The notes beneath the pieces were generated by a model. It saw only the letters and a list, made by a program, of their open reading frames with translations. It ran no database searches and was not told the origin of the DNA. DNA of 15,348 bases, from positions 1-15,348 of the forward strand of contig JAZRPO010000017.1 in NCBI GenBank assembly GCA_045649265.1, in the 5' to 3' direction. Positions 1 through 7,433 of this stretch are shown piece by piece. Made by a program: the position numbers and the translations under genes. Each line of letters begins with the position of its first letter. The first letter of the stretch is position 1. The DNA comes from SIG480 sp045649265 (lineage in GTDB: Bacteria; Bacillota; Clostridia; Oscillospirales; JAAYXM01).

Positions 1-475
1 TGCGCTCGGAAAGATATCTCGCAAAGTCCAGAATATTTTTGTTGCCGCTTCCCGTAAGTTCTTTGTGTGCAGAATCATCTATATGCTTGATGTCAAGCAT
101 GACAAGGTCTGTTGATTCTGTAAGGCGATTAAACTTGTCAATGTTGTCGCGAGAAAAAGTTACCCCTGAAGTATCAAGACAGGTATGAATTCCGCTTTCC
201 TTAGCCTTCTCAAAAAGCTCGGTCACAAAATCTATTTGCAAGAGCGGTTCACCACCCGTAACGGTGATTCCTCCATTTTTGTAAAAGTTGCGGTTTTTGT
301 TATATTCATTTAGGATTTCAGATACAGATATGCGCTTTCCGATGCCCGGCTTCCAGGTGTCGGGATTGTGGCAATATTTGCATCTCAAAGGGCATCCCTG
401 CATAAAAACAACATAGCGGATGCCGGGGCCGTCAAGTGTGCCGAAACTCTCTGTTGAATGGATAAAGCCCGTCAT
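1..475 (-). CDS. pflA: Pyruvate formate-lyase activating enzyme (radical SAM), 3' end cut off by the window edge
   Basis: This radical-SAM enzyme uses a [4Fe-4S] cluster and S-adenosylmethionine to abstract hydrogen from the PFL glycine, creating the glycyl radical. The visible 158 residues begin MTGFIHSTESFGTLDGPGIR, the usual N-terminus of the family. The cluster motif CxxxCxxC is at Cys28, Cys32 and Cys35 (GCPLRCKYCHNP), and the SAM-contacting GGEP motif is at about residues 74-77. Activases of this family are usually near 240-250 residues, so roughly a third lies beyond position 1. The ATG at 475 is 4 nt below the stop of the glycyl-radical-domain gene. No good Shine-Dalgarno sequence precedes it, so translation is probably coupled to that gene. 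Placement directly after both PFL genes fits a pflB - radical domain - pflA operon. Confidence 0.95.
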   Translation of the reverse strand, partial: MTGFIHSTESFGTLDGPGIRYVVFMQGCPLRCKYCHNPDTWKPGIGKRISVSEILNEYNKNRNFYKNGGITVTGGEPLLQIDFVTELFEKAKESGIHTCLDTSGVTFSRDNIDKFNRLTESTDLVMLDIKHIDDSAHKELTGSGNKNILDFARYLSER

Positions 476-479
476 AAAA

Positions 480-722
480 TCAGAACTTTTCGTGGAACGT
501 TCTTGAGATAACCTCATCCTGCTGCTCGCGAGTTAGTTTAATGAAATTAACTGCGTATCCGCTGACGCGAACTGTAAGCTGAGGATATTTTTCAGGGTGC
601 TTCTGAGCATCAAGGAGAGTTTCTTTAGTAAAGACATTTACATTAAGGTGATGGCCGCCTTTTTTTACGTAACTATCAAGCAAGGTTACGAGGTTATCTA
701 TTTGATTTTTGCTTGCTGCCAA
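480..722 (-). CDS. grcA: Free-standing glycyl radical domain of pyruvate formate-lyase (GrcA-like, 80 aa)
   Basis: This 80-residue protein corresponds to the C-terminal radical domain of PFL. It holds GGHHLNVNV (residues 22-30), HPEKYPQLT, and the radical motif RVSGYAV with the radical glycine at Gly55, and it ends TFHEKF like full-length PFLs. The start is TTG at 722: an in-frame TGA lies at 731-729, no ATG is available, and AAAGGAG at 739-733 sits 10 nt upstream. It is therefore an independently initiated gene, not the continuation of pflB, which ends at 757 in another frame. E. coli GrcA (YfiD, 127 aa) is a similar spare domain that rescues oxygen-cleaved PFL. Here the neighbouring PflB lacks its own radical domain, so this protein is probably an obligate subunit. 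The symbol grcA is by homology of the domain; the role is inferred. Confidence 0.9.
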   Translation of the reverse strand: MAASKNQIDNLVTLLDSYVKKGGHHLNVNVFTKETLLDAQKHPEKYPQLTVRVSGYAVNFIKLTREQQDEVISRTFHEKF

Positions 723-732
723 AATAAATCAG

Positions 733-739
733 CTCCTTT
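733..739 (-). promoter_or_regulatory. Ribosome binding site fixing the TTG start of the glycyl radical domain gene
   Basis: On the minus strand AAAGGAG is followed by a 10-nt spacer and TTG at 722-720. With the in-frame stop at 731-729, it shows that the short gene has its own initiation site inside the 34-nt gap after pflB. Confidence 0.8.
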
Positions 740-756
740 GTGTTAGGTTATTTAAT

Positions 757-2862
757 TTACATAGTATCGGTATCAAGAGCATCAAAAATCGTGGGAGAGA
801 AGCATGCTCCACCGGCGCATTCGAGGTCAACATCTATATCACCGACAAAAATTGCATCATCTTTTCCAAGAGCCCCCGGTATAATCGAGAAAGTATTTGA
901 TATTCCGTCCTTTGCATCGCGGAAAGACAATTTCGATACAGAGGCGAGGGAGGCTATTGCGCCATGAGTGTCGCGGCGGTGCATCGGATTAGCTCCGGGG
1001 GCGAAGGCCTCTCCCTGACGCCTCCCATCGGGAGTAGCGCCGGTGTTTTTTCCATAAACAACGTTTGAGGTAATGGTCAGAATTGAGGTTGTTGGGATGC
1101 TGTCACGATAGGTGTGGTTTTTTCTGATGTGTTCCATAAATTTGTGAACGATGTCATAGGCGATAGAGTCAACTCTGTCGTCATCGTTTCCGTATTTCGG
1201 GAAGTCGCCCTCAACCTTATAATCAACGGCTATTCCTGCATCGTTTCTTATAACCTTAACCTTTGCGTATTTAATGGCAGACAGCGAATCTGCAACAACC
1301 GAAAGCCCTGCGATTCCCGTGGCAAACCAACGCGTAACCTTTTTGTCGTGGAGAGCCATCTGAATTTTTTCGTAGCAATATTTATCGTGCATATAATGGA
1401 TAATATTCAGGGTGTTGACATAAACCCCTGCAAGCCACTCCATCATTTTGTCATATTTTGACATAACCTCGTCATAATCGAGATATTCAGATGTTATGGG
1501 GCGGAATTCAGGTCCAACCTGCTTTCCGGAGATTTCATCAACGCCGCCGTTAATTGCATACAGAAGGCACTTTGCAAGATTTGCGCGCGCACCGAAAAAT
1601 TGCATTTCCTTGCCGACTCGCATTGAAGAAACACAACAGGCGATAGCATAGTCATCACCGTGTGAAGCTCGCATAAGGTCATCATTCTCGTACTGTACGG
1701 ATGAGGTTTCAATGGAAATCTTTGCACAGTATCTTTTGAAATTCTCAGGGAGTCTTGTTGACCAGAGAACTGTCAGATTCGGCTCGGGTGCCGGACCGAG
1801 GTTTGTGAGTGTGTGGAGATAGCGGAAGGACATCTTCGTAACAAGATGCCTGCCGTCAATGGCAACACCGCCGATTGATTCCGTAACCCATTGCGGGTCA
1901 CCTGAGAAAAGTGCGTTATACTCAGGGGTTCTCGCAAATTTCACAAGGCGGAGCTTCATTATGAAATGGTCAACCATTTCCTGGATTTCGCTTTCAGTAT
2001 ATCTTCCGCAAGATATATCCCGTTCGGCATAAATGTCGAGGAAGGTCGAGGTCCGGCCAAGTGACATTGCAGCTCCGTTTTGCTCCTTAACAGCTGCAAG
2101 ATAACCGAAATAAAGCCATTGGATAGCTTCTTTTGTATCATATGCAGGGCGGGAAATATCAAACCCATAAGACACGGCCATTTCCTTTAAATCTTCAAGA
2201 GCCCGGATTTGCTCTGAAAGCTCTTCACGGTCACGAATAACGGAGGAATACATCGCAGAACGCGTTGTTTCCTTTTGCGCCTGCTTGTCCTCAATAAGCC
2301 GGTCAATACCATAAAGTGCAACGCGGCGATAGTCACCAATTATGCGGCCTCTTCCATACGCATCCGGAAGCCCGGTTATGATGTGGTTTGAGCGGCAAGC
2401 ACGCATTTCAGGAGTATAAGCATCAAAAACGCCTGCGTTATGAGTTTTTCTGTGTTTTGTGAAAAATTCACGGATATCGGGGTCGATTTCATAACCGTTT
2501 TCCTTGCAGGCCTTTTCTGCCATGCGAATTCCGCCATACGGCATAAGCGCGCGCTTTAAAGGCTTGTCCGTCTGTAAACCGACAATTCTTTCTTTTTCCT
2601 TGTCAATATAACCCGGGCCATGGGAAGTAATTGAGGATATGACGCTTGTATCCATATCAAGAACTCCGCCTGCCTCTCTCTCGGCTTTAAAGAGCTCAAG
2701 AACAGTTGCCCAAAGAGATGAGGTGTCATCCGTAGGTTTTTCGAGAAAAGCTTCATCACCGTCATATGGGGTGTAGTTGTGGCGGATAAAGCTTCTGACG
2801 TCTATTTCCTTTTGCCATGTTCCGGCATCAAAGCCTTCCCATGCTTTTTCAAAGTAGTTCAT
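757..2862 (-). CDS. pflB: Pyruvate formate-lyase catalytic body lacking the C-terminal glycyl radical domain
   Basis: PFL converts pyruvate and CoA to acetyl-CoA and formate under anaerobic conditions. The 701-residue product starts MNYFEKAWEGF. The adjacent catalytic cysteines Cys409-Cys410 lie in DDYAIACCVSSMRVGKEMQFFGARANLAK cut here to its key part IACCVS, followed by the conserved AINGGVDE region. ATPDGRR and DGISNTFSIIPGALGKDD near the C-terminus are typical. Full PFLs are about 740-760 residues and continue into the radical domain. This one instead ends in a 32-residue acidic tail with Cys682 and Cys687, then TAA at 759-757. The missing domain is encoded by the next gene. The ATG at 2862 has AAAGGAG 8 nt upstream; a TTG at 2868 is too close to that site. 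No internal stop or frame break is seen in the body. Confidence 0.93.
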   Translation of the reverse strand: MNYFEKAWEGFDAGTWQKEIDVRSFIRHNYTPYDGDEAFLEKPTDDTSSLWATVLELFKAEREAGGVLDMDTSVISSITSHGPGYIDKEKERIVGLQTDKPLKRALMPYGGIRMAEKACKENGYEIDPDIREFFTKHRKTHNAGVFDAYTPEMRACRSNHIITGLPDAYGRGRIIGDYRRVALYGIDRLIEDKQAQKETTRSAMYSSVIRDREELSEQIRALEDLKEMAVSYGFDISRPAYDTKEAIQWLYFGYLAAVKEQNGAAMSLGRTSTFLDIYAERDISCGRYTESEIQEMVDHFIMKLRLVKFARTPEYNALFSGDPQWVTESIGGVAIDGRHLVTKMSFRYLHTLTNLGPAPEPNLTVLWSTRLPENFKRYCAKISIETSSVQYENDDLMRASHGDDYAIACCVSSMRVGKEMQFFGARANLAKCLLYAINGGVDEISGKQVGPEFRPITSEYLDYDEVMSKYDKMMEWLAGVYVNTLNIIHYMHDKYCYEKIQMALHDKKVTRWFATGIAGLSVVADSLSAIKYAKVKVIRNDAGIAVDYKVEGDFPKYGNDDDRVDSIAYDIVHKFMEHIRKNHTYRDSIPTTSILTITSNVVYGKNTGATPDGRRQGEAFAPGANPMHRRDTHGAIASLASVSKLSFRDAKDGISNTFSIIPGALGKDDAIFVGDIDVDLECAGGACFSPTIFDALDTDTM

Positions 2863-2870
2863 GTTCAAAG

Positions 2871-2877
2871 CTCCTTT
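2871..2877 (-). promoter_or_regulatory. Ribosome binding site of pflB
   Basis: AAAGGAG on the minus strand, 8 nt before the ATG at 2862 and only 2 nt before the alternative TTG at 2868. It decides the start in favour of the ATG. Confidence 0.8.
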
Positions 2878-2894
2878 GGTAATGTTCTGATATT

Positions 2895-2923
2895 ATTATA
2901 CATCTATATTATCTTCATATCAA
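2895..2923 (-). promoter_or_regulatory. Predicted sigma-A promoter of the pfl operon
   Basis: The -35 TTGATA (2923-2918), a 17-bp spacer and the -10 TATAAT (2900-2895) match the vegetative consensus at 11 of 12 positions. Transcription should begin near 2888, giving a short leader of about 25 nt before the pflB ATG at 2862. Confidence 0.75.
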
Positions 2924-2949
2924 TAAAAAGTATAAGTAAATATATTTTC

Positions 2950-2968
2950 ACTTATTTTTTGAATAAGT
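2950..2968. repeat. Inverted repeat upstream of the pfl promoter (candidate operator)
   Basis: Perfect 7-bp arms ACTTATT and AATAAGT (plus strand 2950-2956 and 2962-2968) flank a 5-base centre. The centre is about 71 bp upstream of the predicted pfl start site. It also lies 13 bp beyond the pcrA stop, but no T-run follows on the minus strand, so a classical terminator is unlikely. An activator or repressor site is possible. The AT richness makes chance a real alternative. Confidence 0.35.
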
Positions 2969-2981
2969 AGTACGGGGGAAT

Positions 2982-5426
2982 TTAAAGTTTTGAAAGAAAC
3001 TTTGCGGCAGTTTTGAACAAAAGTCTTTTTGTTCCTACGGAGTCAAAAGCGATTTCAAGGAGGACGTCGCCTCCGACAGGGCTTGCAGAAACCACGAGCC
3101 CGTCTTTAAATGCCTTATGATGAACGCGATCACCGACAGAAAAGGACATTGTCGGTGCGGGCGTTTCTCCCACCGCGCGCGCGATTGATGAAGAAAAAGA
3201 GCTTGTCTGATAAGCTGTTTTGCTTTTTGCGCCGACATCTTGATATGCACGAAAAGATGTTGTGGCATTATCTGAAAACGCAGTTTCGGAATATGAAGTG
3301 TTAAAAGCAAAATCAGCTTCGGGAGAAGCTTTTTCTTCACACAAGCCGGAGGGTATTTCTGAGAGGAATCTTGAAATTCTGCCATATTTTGTCTGGCCGA
3401 ACATCATTCGATGACGCGCATATGTCATATATAAAGCGTTTTTTGCCCGTGTCGAGGCAACATAGAATAAACGCCGCTCTTCTTCAATGTCGCGTTCTGT
3501 ATCCATTGAGCGCTGGCTCGGAAAAAGCCCCTCTTCAAGCCCGCAGACAAAGACGACGGGGAACTCAAGCCCCTTGGCGCTGTGGATTGTCATGAGAGTT
3601 ACGCAATCGTCATCCGCATTGTAGCGGTCAAGGTCGGTGTAAAGCGAAATCTCTTCAAGAAAGCCGGTGAGCGTTGCTCCGTCTTGCTTTTCAAATTCGG
3701 ATATTGAAGACTTGAATTCCATAATGTTTTCAAGGCGACTGCGAGATTCAATATCGTTTTTCAATATAAGGGCAGAAGAGTATCCGCTCTTTTCAAGAAG
3801 CATATCATACAGCTCTGATAACGAAACCTTGTTGGCTTTTTCGGAAAGCTCGCTTATAAAGGAAGAAAAAGCTTCCAATGCACTTGCGTTGGCTCCTGAA
3901 AATTCGGGAAAGCTCTTTGCGCGTCTTGCAATATCAAACGCATATGTATTTTCACGATCGGCAAGAAGTTCAAGCGTGGCAACTGTTTTATCTCCGATTT
4001 TTCGAGCGGGAACGTTTATAATCCGTTTGAGCCGCAGTGTATCGGCAGGATTTGCTATGACACAAAGATATGAGAGGATATCCTTGATTTCCGCGCGGTC
4101 AAAAAACCTCATTCCGCCTATAACTCTGTAAGGAATGGCATTTCGCTGCAAGGTTCTTTCAAGCTGCATCGACTGTGCGTTTGTGCGATACAGAATTGCG
4201 CAATCAGAGAAATGAGAACCATCTGCTTTGAGAGAGAGGATTTTATCGGCAATATACTCTGCCTCATCACGCTCATCGCTTGCACGGTAGATGACGGGAA
4301 GCTCGCCGTCAGTATGCTCGGTCCAGAGGTTTTTACCCTTTCTGCCGAGGTTGTTTTTTATAACGCTGTTTGCGACATCAAGAATCTTTGTTGTAGAGCG
4401 ATAATTCTGCTCAAGCCTTATCGTTTCGGAATTGGGGAAGTTCTCTTCAAAGCTCAATATATTCTCAATGGTAGCTCCTCGGAAAGCATAAATGCTCTGG
4501 TCGTCATCACCGACAACGCAAATATTTTTACTGCCGCCGGCAAGAAGCGACGTGAGGAGATATTGAGCGTGGTTTGTATCCTGATACTCGTCAACAAGAA
4601 CATAACGGAACTTTTTATGGTAGTATTCAAGAATATCGGCATTTTCCGAAAGAAGATTTACCGTAAGCATAATAATATCATCAAAATCGAGAGCGTTTGC
4701 ATTCTTCAAGCGTGCCTGATAGGTTTTGTAAACCTCAGCGACTTTTTCGTTCCGGAAATTGCCGGAGGCCGCCTTTGCAAAAGCTTCAGGAGAAAGCATC
4801 GCATCCTTTGCGCGACTTATTATGTTAAGAACTGCCTTTGGCGGAAAAGCCTTCGTGTCCATATTGAGGTCAGACATAACGTCTTTTATAACGCGCTCTG
4901 AGTCGGATGCATCGTAAATCGTAAATGAAGAGGAGTATCCGAGCCTGTCTATTCCGCGCCGGAGAATTCTGACGCATGCGGAATGGAAGGTTGATGCCCA
5001 TATATCTTCGGCACTATCGCCAATAACTCTCCGGAGACGTTCCTTCAATTCGTTTGCCGCCTTGTTTGTGAACGTGATTGCGATTACTGACCAGGGCGGA
5101 GCAGGGTTGACAGCACAGATGTTTTCAGTGCTCTCTCTTAAAGCCTCATCGCCGGTTTGAAGAAAATATTGAAGGATTTCATAATCCGTGTCAGTTATTT
5201 CGTCAGGAACAAAGTCAGAATTATATGCAGTTCCGTATTTTATAATATTGGCGATTCTGTTTATAATTACGGTTGTTTTTCCGCTTCCTGCGCCTGCAAG
5301 CAAAAGAAGCGGGCCTTCAGTTTTGAATACCGCTTTTTTTTGTATGCTATTCAGAAATGAAAATTCCCGTTCAATTACTTTTTTTCGCAGAGATAAAAAA
5401 TCTTCTTTTGAATATTTCAGTAGCAT
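2982..5426 (-). CDS. pcrA: UvrD/PcrA-type superfamily 1A DNA helicase
   Basis: An ATP-driven 3'-5' helicase for DNA repair and removal of blocked replication or recombination intermediates, 814 residues. The helicase motifs are in order: Walker A GAGSGKT (45-51), ITFTNKAANELKERL (Ia), VLVDEYQDT (II, Walker B), VVGDDDQSIYAFRGA (III), LEQNYRST (IV), TIHSAKGLEFPVVFVCGLEEG (V, key part TIHSAKGLEF) and LFYVASTRAK (VI). The last 50 residues (VGDRVHHKAFKDG onward) match the C-terminal Tudor-like module of PcrA that contacts RNA polymerase. The length exceeds the usual 720-750, partly from about 48 extra residues between motifs I and Ia (residues 65-112). The ATG at 5426 is 3 nt after the glucokinase stop, and its AGGAG lies inside that gene, so the two are translationally coupled. 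Confidence 0.95.
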   Translation of the reverse strand: MLLKYSKEDFLSLRKKVIEREFSFLNSIQKKAVFKTEGPLLLLAGAGSGKTTVIINRIANIIKYGTAYNSDFVPDEITDTDYEILQYFLQTGDEALRESTENICAVNPAPPWSVIAITFTNKAANELKERLRRVIGDSAEDIWASTFHSACVRILRRGIDRLGYSSSFTIYDASDSERVIKDVMSDLNMDTKAFPPKAVLNIISRAKDAMLSPEAFAKAASGNFRNEKVAEVYKTYQARLKNANALDFDDIIMLTVNLLSENADILEYYHKKFRYVLVDEYQDTNHAQYLLTSLLAGGSKNICVVGDDDQSIYAFRGATIENILSFEENFPNSETIRLEQNYRSTTKILDVANSVIKNNLGRKGKNLWTEHTDGELPVIYRASDERDEAEYIADKILSLKADGSHFSDCAILYRTNAQSMQLERTLQRNAIPYRVIGGMRFFDRAEIKDILSYLCVIANPADTLRLKRIINVPARKIGDKTVATLELLADRENTYAFDIARRAKSFPEFSGANASALEAFSSFISELSEKANKVSLSELYDMLLEKSGYSSALILKNDIESRSRLENIMEFKSSISEFEKQDGATLTGFLEEISLYTDLDRYNADDDCVTLMTIHSAKGLEFPVVFVCGLEEGLFPSQRSMDTERDIEEERRLFYVASTRAKNALYMTYARHRMMFGQTKYGRISRFLSEIPSGLCEEKASPEADFAFNTSYSETAFSDNATTSFRAYQDVGAKSKTAYQTSSFSSSIARAVGETPAPTMSFSVGDRVHHKAFKDGLVVSASPVGGDVLLEIAFDSVGTKRLLFKTAAKFLSKL

Positions 5427-5429
5427 AGC

Positions 5430-6362
5430 TTAATCTCCTAAAAATGCTGCTCCGATGATTCCGGCATCGTTTCCAAGTGTTGCGGTTAAAAGCTTCGTCT
5501 GTTCCCCGTAAGTTGAGTAGCATTCCTTTTTAACGATTTCACGAATCGGGCCAAGAAGAGCTTCGCCTTCTTTTGAAATGCCCCCGCCAAAGATAATAGC
5601 TTTCGGGAAAAGTAGGTTTACGATATTGATAACTCCAATAGAAATATATCTCAGATAGGTTGCGACAACCTCGCTTCCGGTTTTGTCACCTGCGCGAAAT
5701 GCATCAAATGCTGTTTTTCCGTTTACGTCATTGAGTGTCCCTGCAAACTCCCAGAGCTTGCTTTGGGGATGTGCCTTCATAGCATCGCGAGTCTGGCGGA
5801 TGAGCGCAGTTACCGAACCGTAAAGCTCAAAGCATCCGCGTCTGCCGCAGTTGCATTCAAGCCCGTCGGGAAAGAGGGAGATATGGCCGAGCTCACCCGC
5901 TGCACCATTGCAGCCGGTGTGAATTTTATTGTTGACAATAAGGCCGGCTCCGATGCCTGTTCCGAGGGTAATCATAACCGCATCGTCAAATTCCTTTGCC
6001 GAGCCTACAAGCACCTCAGCAAGAGCCGCCGCGTTTGCATCATTTCCAAGATAACAGGGAAGCCCTGTGTTTTCTGTTACAAAAGCGGCAAGCGGAGTAT
6101 TCTCAAACGGGACGTTGTTGCAACGCACAACCATGCCTGTCTTGTCATCGACATGCCCGGGAACACCTATTCCGATATATGAAAATTTCTCTCCGTTGGC
6201 GCGTTTGATAAGAAGGTTTATAACATCGAGTATCGCCGAAAGAAGAACCGCTTCACCCTTGTCCGAAATTGTGGGGGAGCTTGTCTTGAAAATAATTTTA
6301 CCGTCATCGCTGACAAGGCCGCCTGCAATATTCGTGCCGCCTAAATCAATGCCTATTCTCAT
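5430..6362 (-). CDS. glkA: ROK-family glucokinase
   Basis: Predicted cytosolic ATP-dependent glucokinase producing glucose 6-phosphate, 310 residues. The N-terminal MRIGIDLGGTN is the phosphate-binding motif of the ROK/ASKHA fold. Asp108 in GNDANAAAL is the predicted catalytic base. ELGHISLFPDGLECNCGRRG (residues 157-176) supplies His160 and the zinc cysteines Cys170, Cys172 and Cys177 of the ROK signature CxCGxxGCxE. The ATG at 6362 is preceded by GGAGG (6378-6374) at 11 nt; an upstream in-frame TTG at 6380 overlaps that Shine-Dalgarno and is rejected. It lies 38 nt below hprK and 3 nt above pcrA in one operon. ROK repressors share the fold, but no N-terminal helix-turn-helix is present. Substrate specificity for glucose over other hexoses is inferred. 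Confidence 0.9.
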   Translation of the reverse strand: MRIGIDLGGTNIAGGLVSDDGKIIFKTSSPTISDKGEAVLLSAILDVINLLIKRANGEKFSYIGIGVPGHVDDKTGMVVRCNNVPFENTPLAAFVTENTGLPCYLGNDANAAALAEVLVGSAKEFDDAVMITLGTGIGAGLIVNNKIHTGCNGAAGELGHISLFPDGLECNCGRRGCFELYGSVTALIRQTRDAMKAHPQSKLWEFAGTLNDVNGKTAFDAFRAGDKTGSEVVATYLRYISIGVINIVNLLFPKAIIFGGGISKEGEALLGPIREIVKKECYSTYGEQTKLLTATLGNDAGIIGAAFLGD

Positions 6363-6400
6363 TCGGGTAAATGCCTCCAAATAAAAAAATTACAATTTTC

Positions 6401-7342
6401 TTATTTCTCGTCCATACCGCCGTTTTCAATGAGCCGCGCAGAGAGCTCTTCTGCTGCATTATAGCCCATTTTTTTGTTTCTGTTGTTCATTGCAGCAACC
6501 TCAATGATAACAGCAAGGTTGCGCCCGGGTTTTACCGGAACTGCAAGACAGGGAATGTTTATGCCGAGGATGTCCATATAGTTTGTATCTGCACCGAAAC
6601 GGTCGTATTCCTTTCCGTCTTTCCAGAGTTCAAGGTTTATAACGAGATCGATTTTTTCAGTAAGCTTGACAGAGCCCATACCGAAGATCCTGCGCACATC
6701 AACAATGCCGATTCCGCGAAGCTCAATGAAATGGCGGATAACCTCGGGAGCTGAGCCGACAATGCTCTTTGAGGAAACTCTTTTGAGCTCAACTGCATCG
6801 TCTGCGATAAGTCGGTGACCGCGCTTGACGAGCTCAATCGCCGTTTCGCTCTTTCCTATTCCGCTTTCTCCCAGAAGAAGAATACCCTCGCCGTAAACCT
6901 CAACCAGAACTCCGTGGCGGGTTATGCGCGGAGCAAGCTGAACGTTTAAATACGAAATAAGCGAAGCCATAAAGCTCGACGTAACATAGGGTGTCCTGAA
7001 AATAGGAGTTTTATATTTCTTTGCAACTTCAATTACCTCAGGATAAACATCGAGGTTTCTTGTAAAAATGAGAAACGGAATGTTTTTTGAAAAAAGCGCA
7101 TCGAAACGCTTGGTCCTATCCTCCGGAGTCAGCGTATCGAGAAATCTCTTTTCAACACTGCCGATAATTTCGGCGCGCGAATTATCAAAAAAATCAAAAA
7201 AACCGGATAATTGAAGCCCCGGACGGTTAATGTCCGTCGATTTAAGCTTCATATCCTCATAGCCATCCGGACCATATACAACTTCAAGAGAAAACTCTTT
7301 GATTATTTCTTTAAGAGTTATGGAATAGCTGGATTCATTCAT
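6401..7342 (-). CDS. hprK: HPr kinase/phosphorylase
   Basis: Bifunctional sensor enzyme that phosphorylates and dephosphorylates Ser46 of HPr (and Crh where present) in response to ATP, fructose bisphosphate and phosphate, so controlling carbon catabolite repression. The 313 residues match the family length of about 310. Visible features are an N-terminal domain (1-130), His143 in RHGVLVEVYGEG, the P-loop GESGIGKS (158-165), LIADDAV (179-184) and the HprK signature FIELRGIGIVDVRRIFGMGS (205-224), followed by VPVKPGRN. The ATG at 7342 has GGAGGAG (7355-7349) 6 nt upstream; an in-frame TTG at 7363 lies before that site and is not used. It is the first gene of an operon with glucokinase and pcrA, read from a predicted promoter at 7413-7385. 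Confidence 0.95.
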   Translation of the reverse strand: MNESSYSITLKEIIKEFSLEVVYGPDGYEDMKLKSTDINRPGLQLSGFFDFFDNSRAEIIGSVEKRFLDTLTPEDRTKRFDALFSKNIPFLIFTRNLDVYPEVIEVAKKYKTPIFRTPYVTSSFMASLISYLNVQLAPRITRHGVLVEVYGEGILLLGESGIGKSETAIELVKRGHRLIADDAVELKRVSSKSIVGSAPEVIRHFIELRGIGIVDVRRIFGMGSVKLTEKIDLVINLELWKDGKEYDRFGADTNYMDILGINIPCLAVPVKPGRNLAVIIEVAAMNNRNKKMGYNAAEELSARLIENGGMDEK

Positions 7343-7384
7343 ATCAAACTCCTCCGTTCTCAAAACTATAATTTTGTAAATATA

Positions 7385-7413
7385 ATTATAACCGTTTTTT
7401 TGGAGAAATTCAA
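7385..7413 (-). promoter_or_regulatory. Predicted sigma-A promoter of hprK-glkA-pcrA
   Basis: The -35 TTGAAT (7413-7408), a 17-bp spacer and a perfect -10 TATAAT (7390-7385) lie between the spmB stop and hprK. The predicted start near 7378 leaves a leader of about 36 nt containing the GGAGGAG site. It separates vegetative expression of hprK from the sporulation pair upstream. Confidence 0.75.
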
Positions 7414-7433
7414 CATATAAAGAAAGTTAAACT

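Noticed and set aside
720..770. Frameshift or sequencing error splitting a normal pflB
   Set aside because: The small gene has an in-frame stop just upstream, a good SD and a TTG start, and PflB continues for about 32 residues past the break. A single indel would not restore a normal fusion, since 34 nt of non-coding sequence with an SD lies between them.
2950..2968. Intrinsic terminator of pcrA
   Set aside because: The stem is AT-only apart from one G:C pair per arm and is not followed by a T run on the minus strand.
4212..4901. 229-codon open frame on the plus strand
   Set aside because: It lies wholly antisense to pcrA, whose helicase motifs are intact, and shows no recognisable domain or ribosome site. 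The same holds for the plus-strand frames inside glkA, citrate synthase and spmA.
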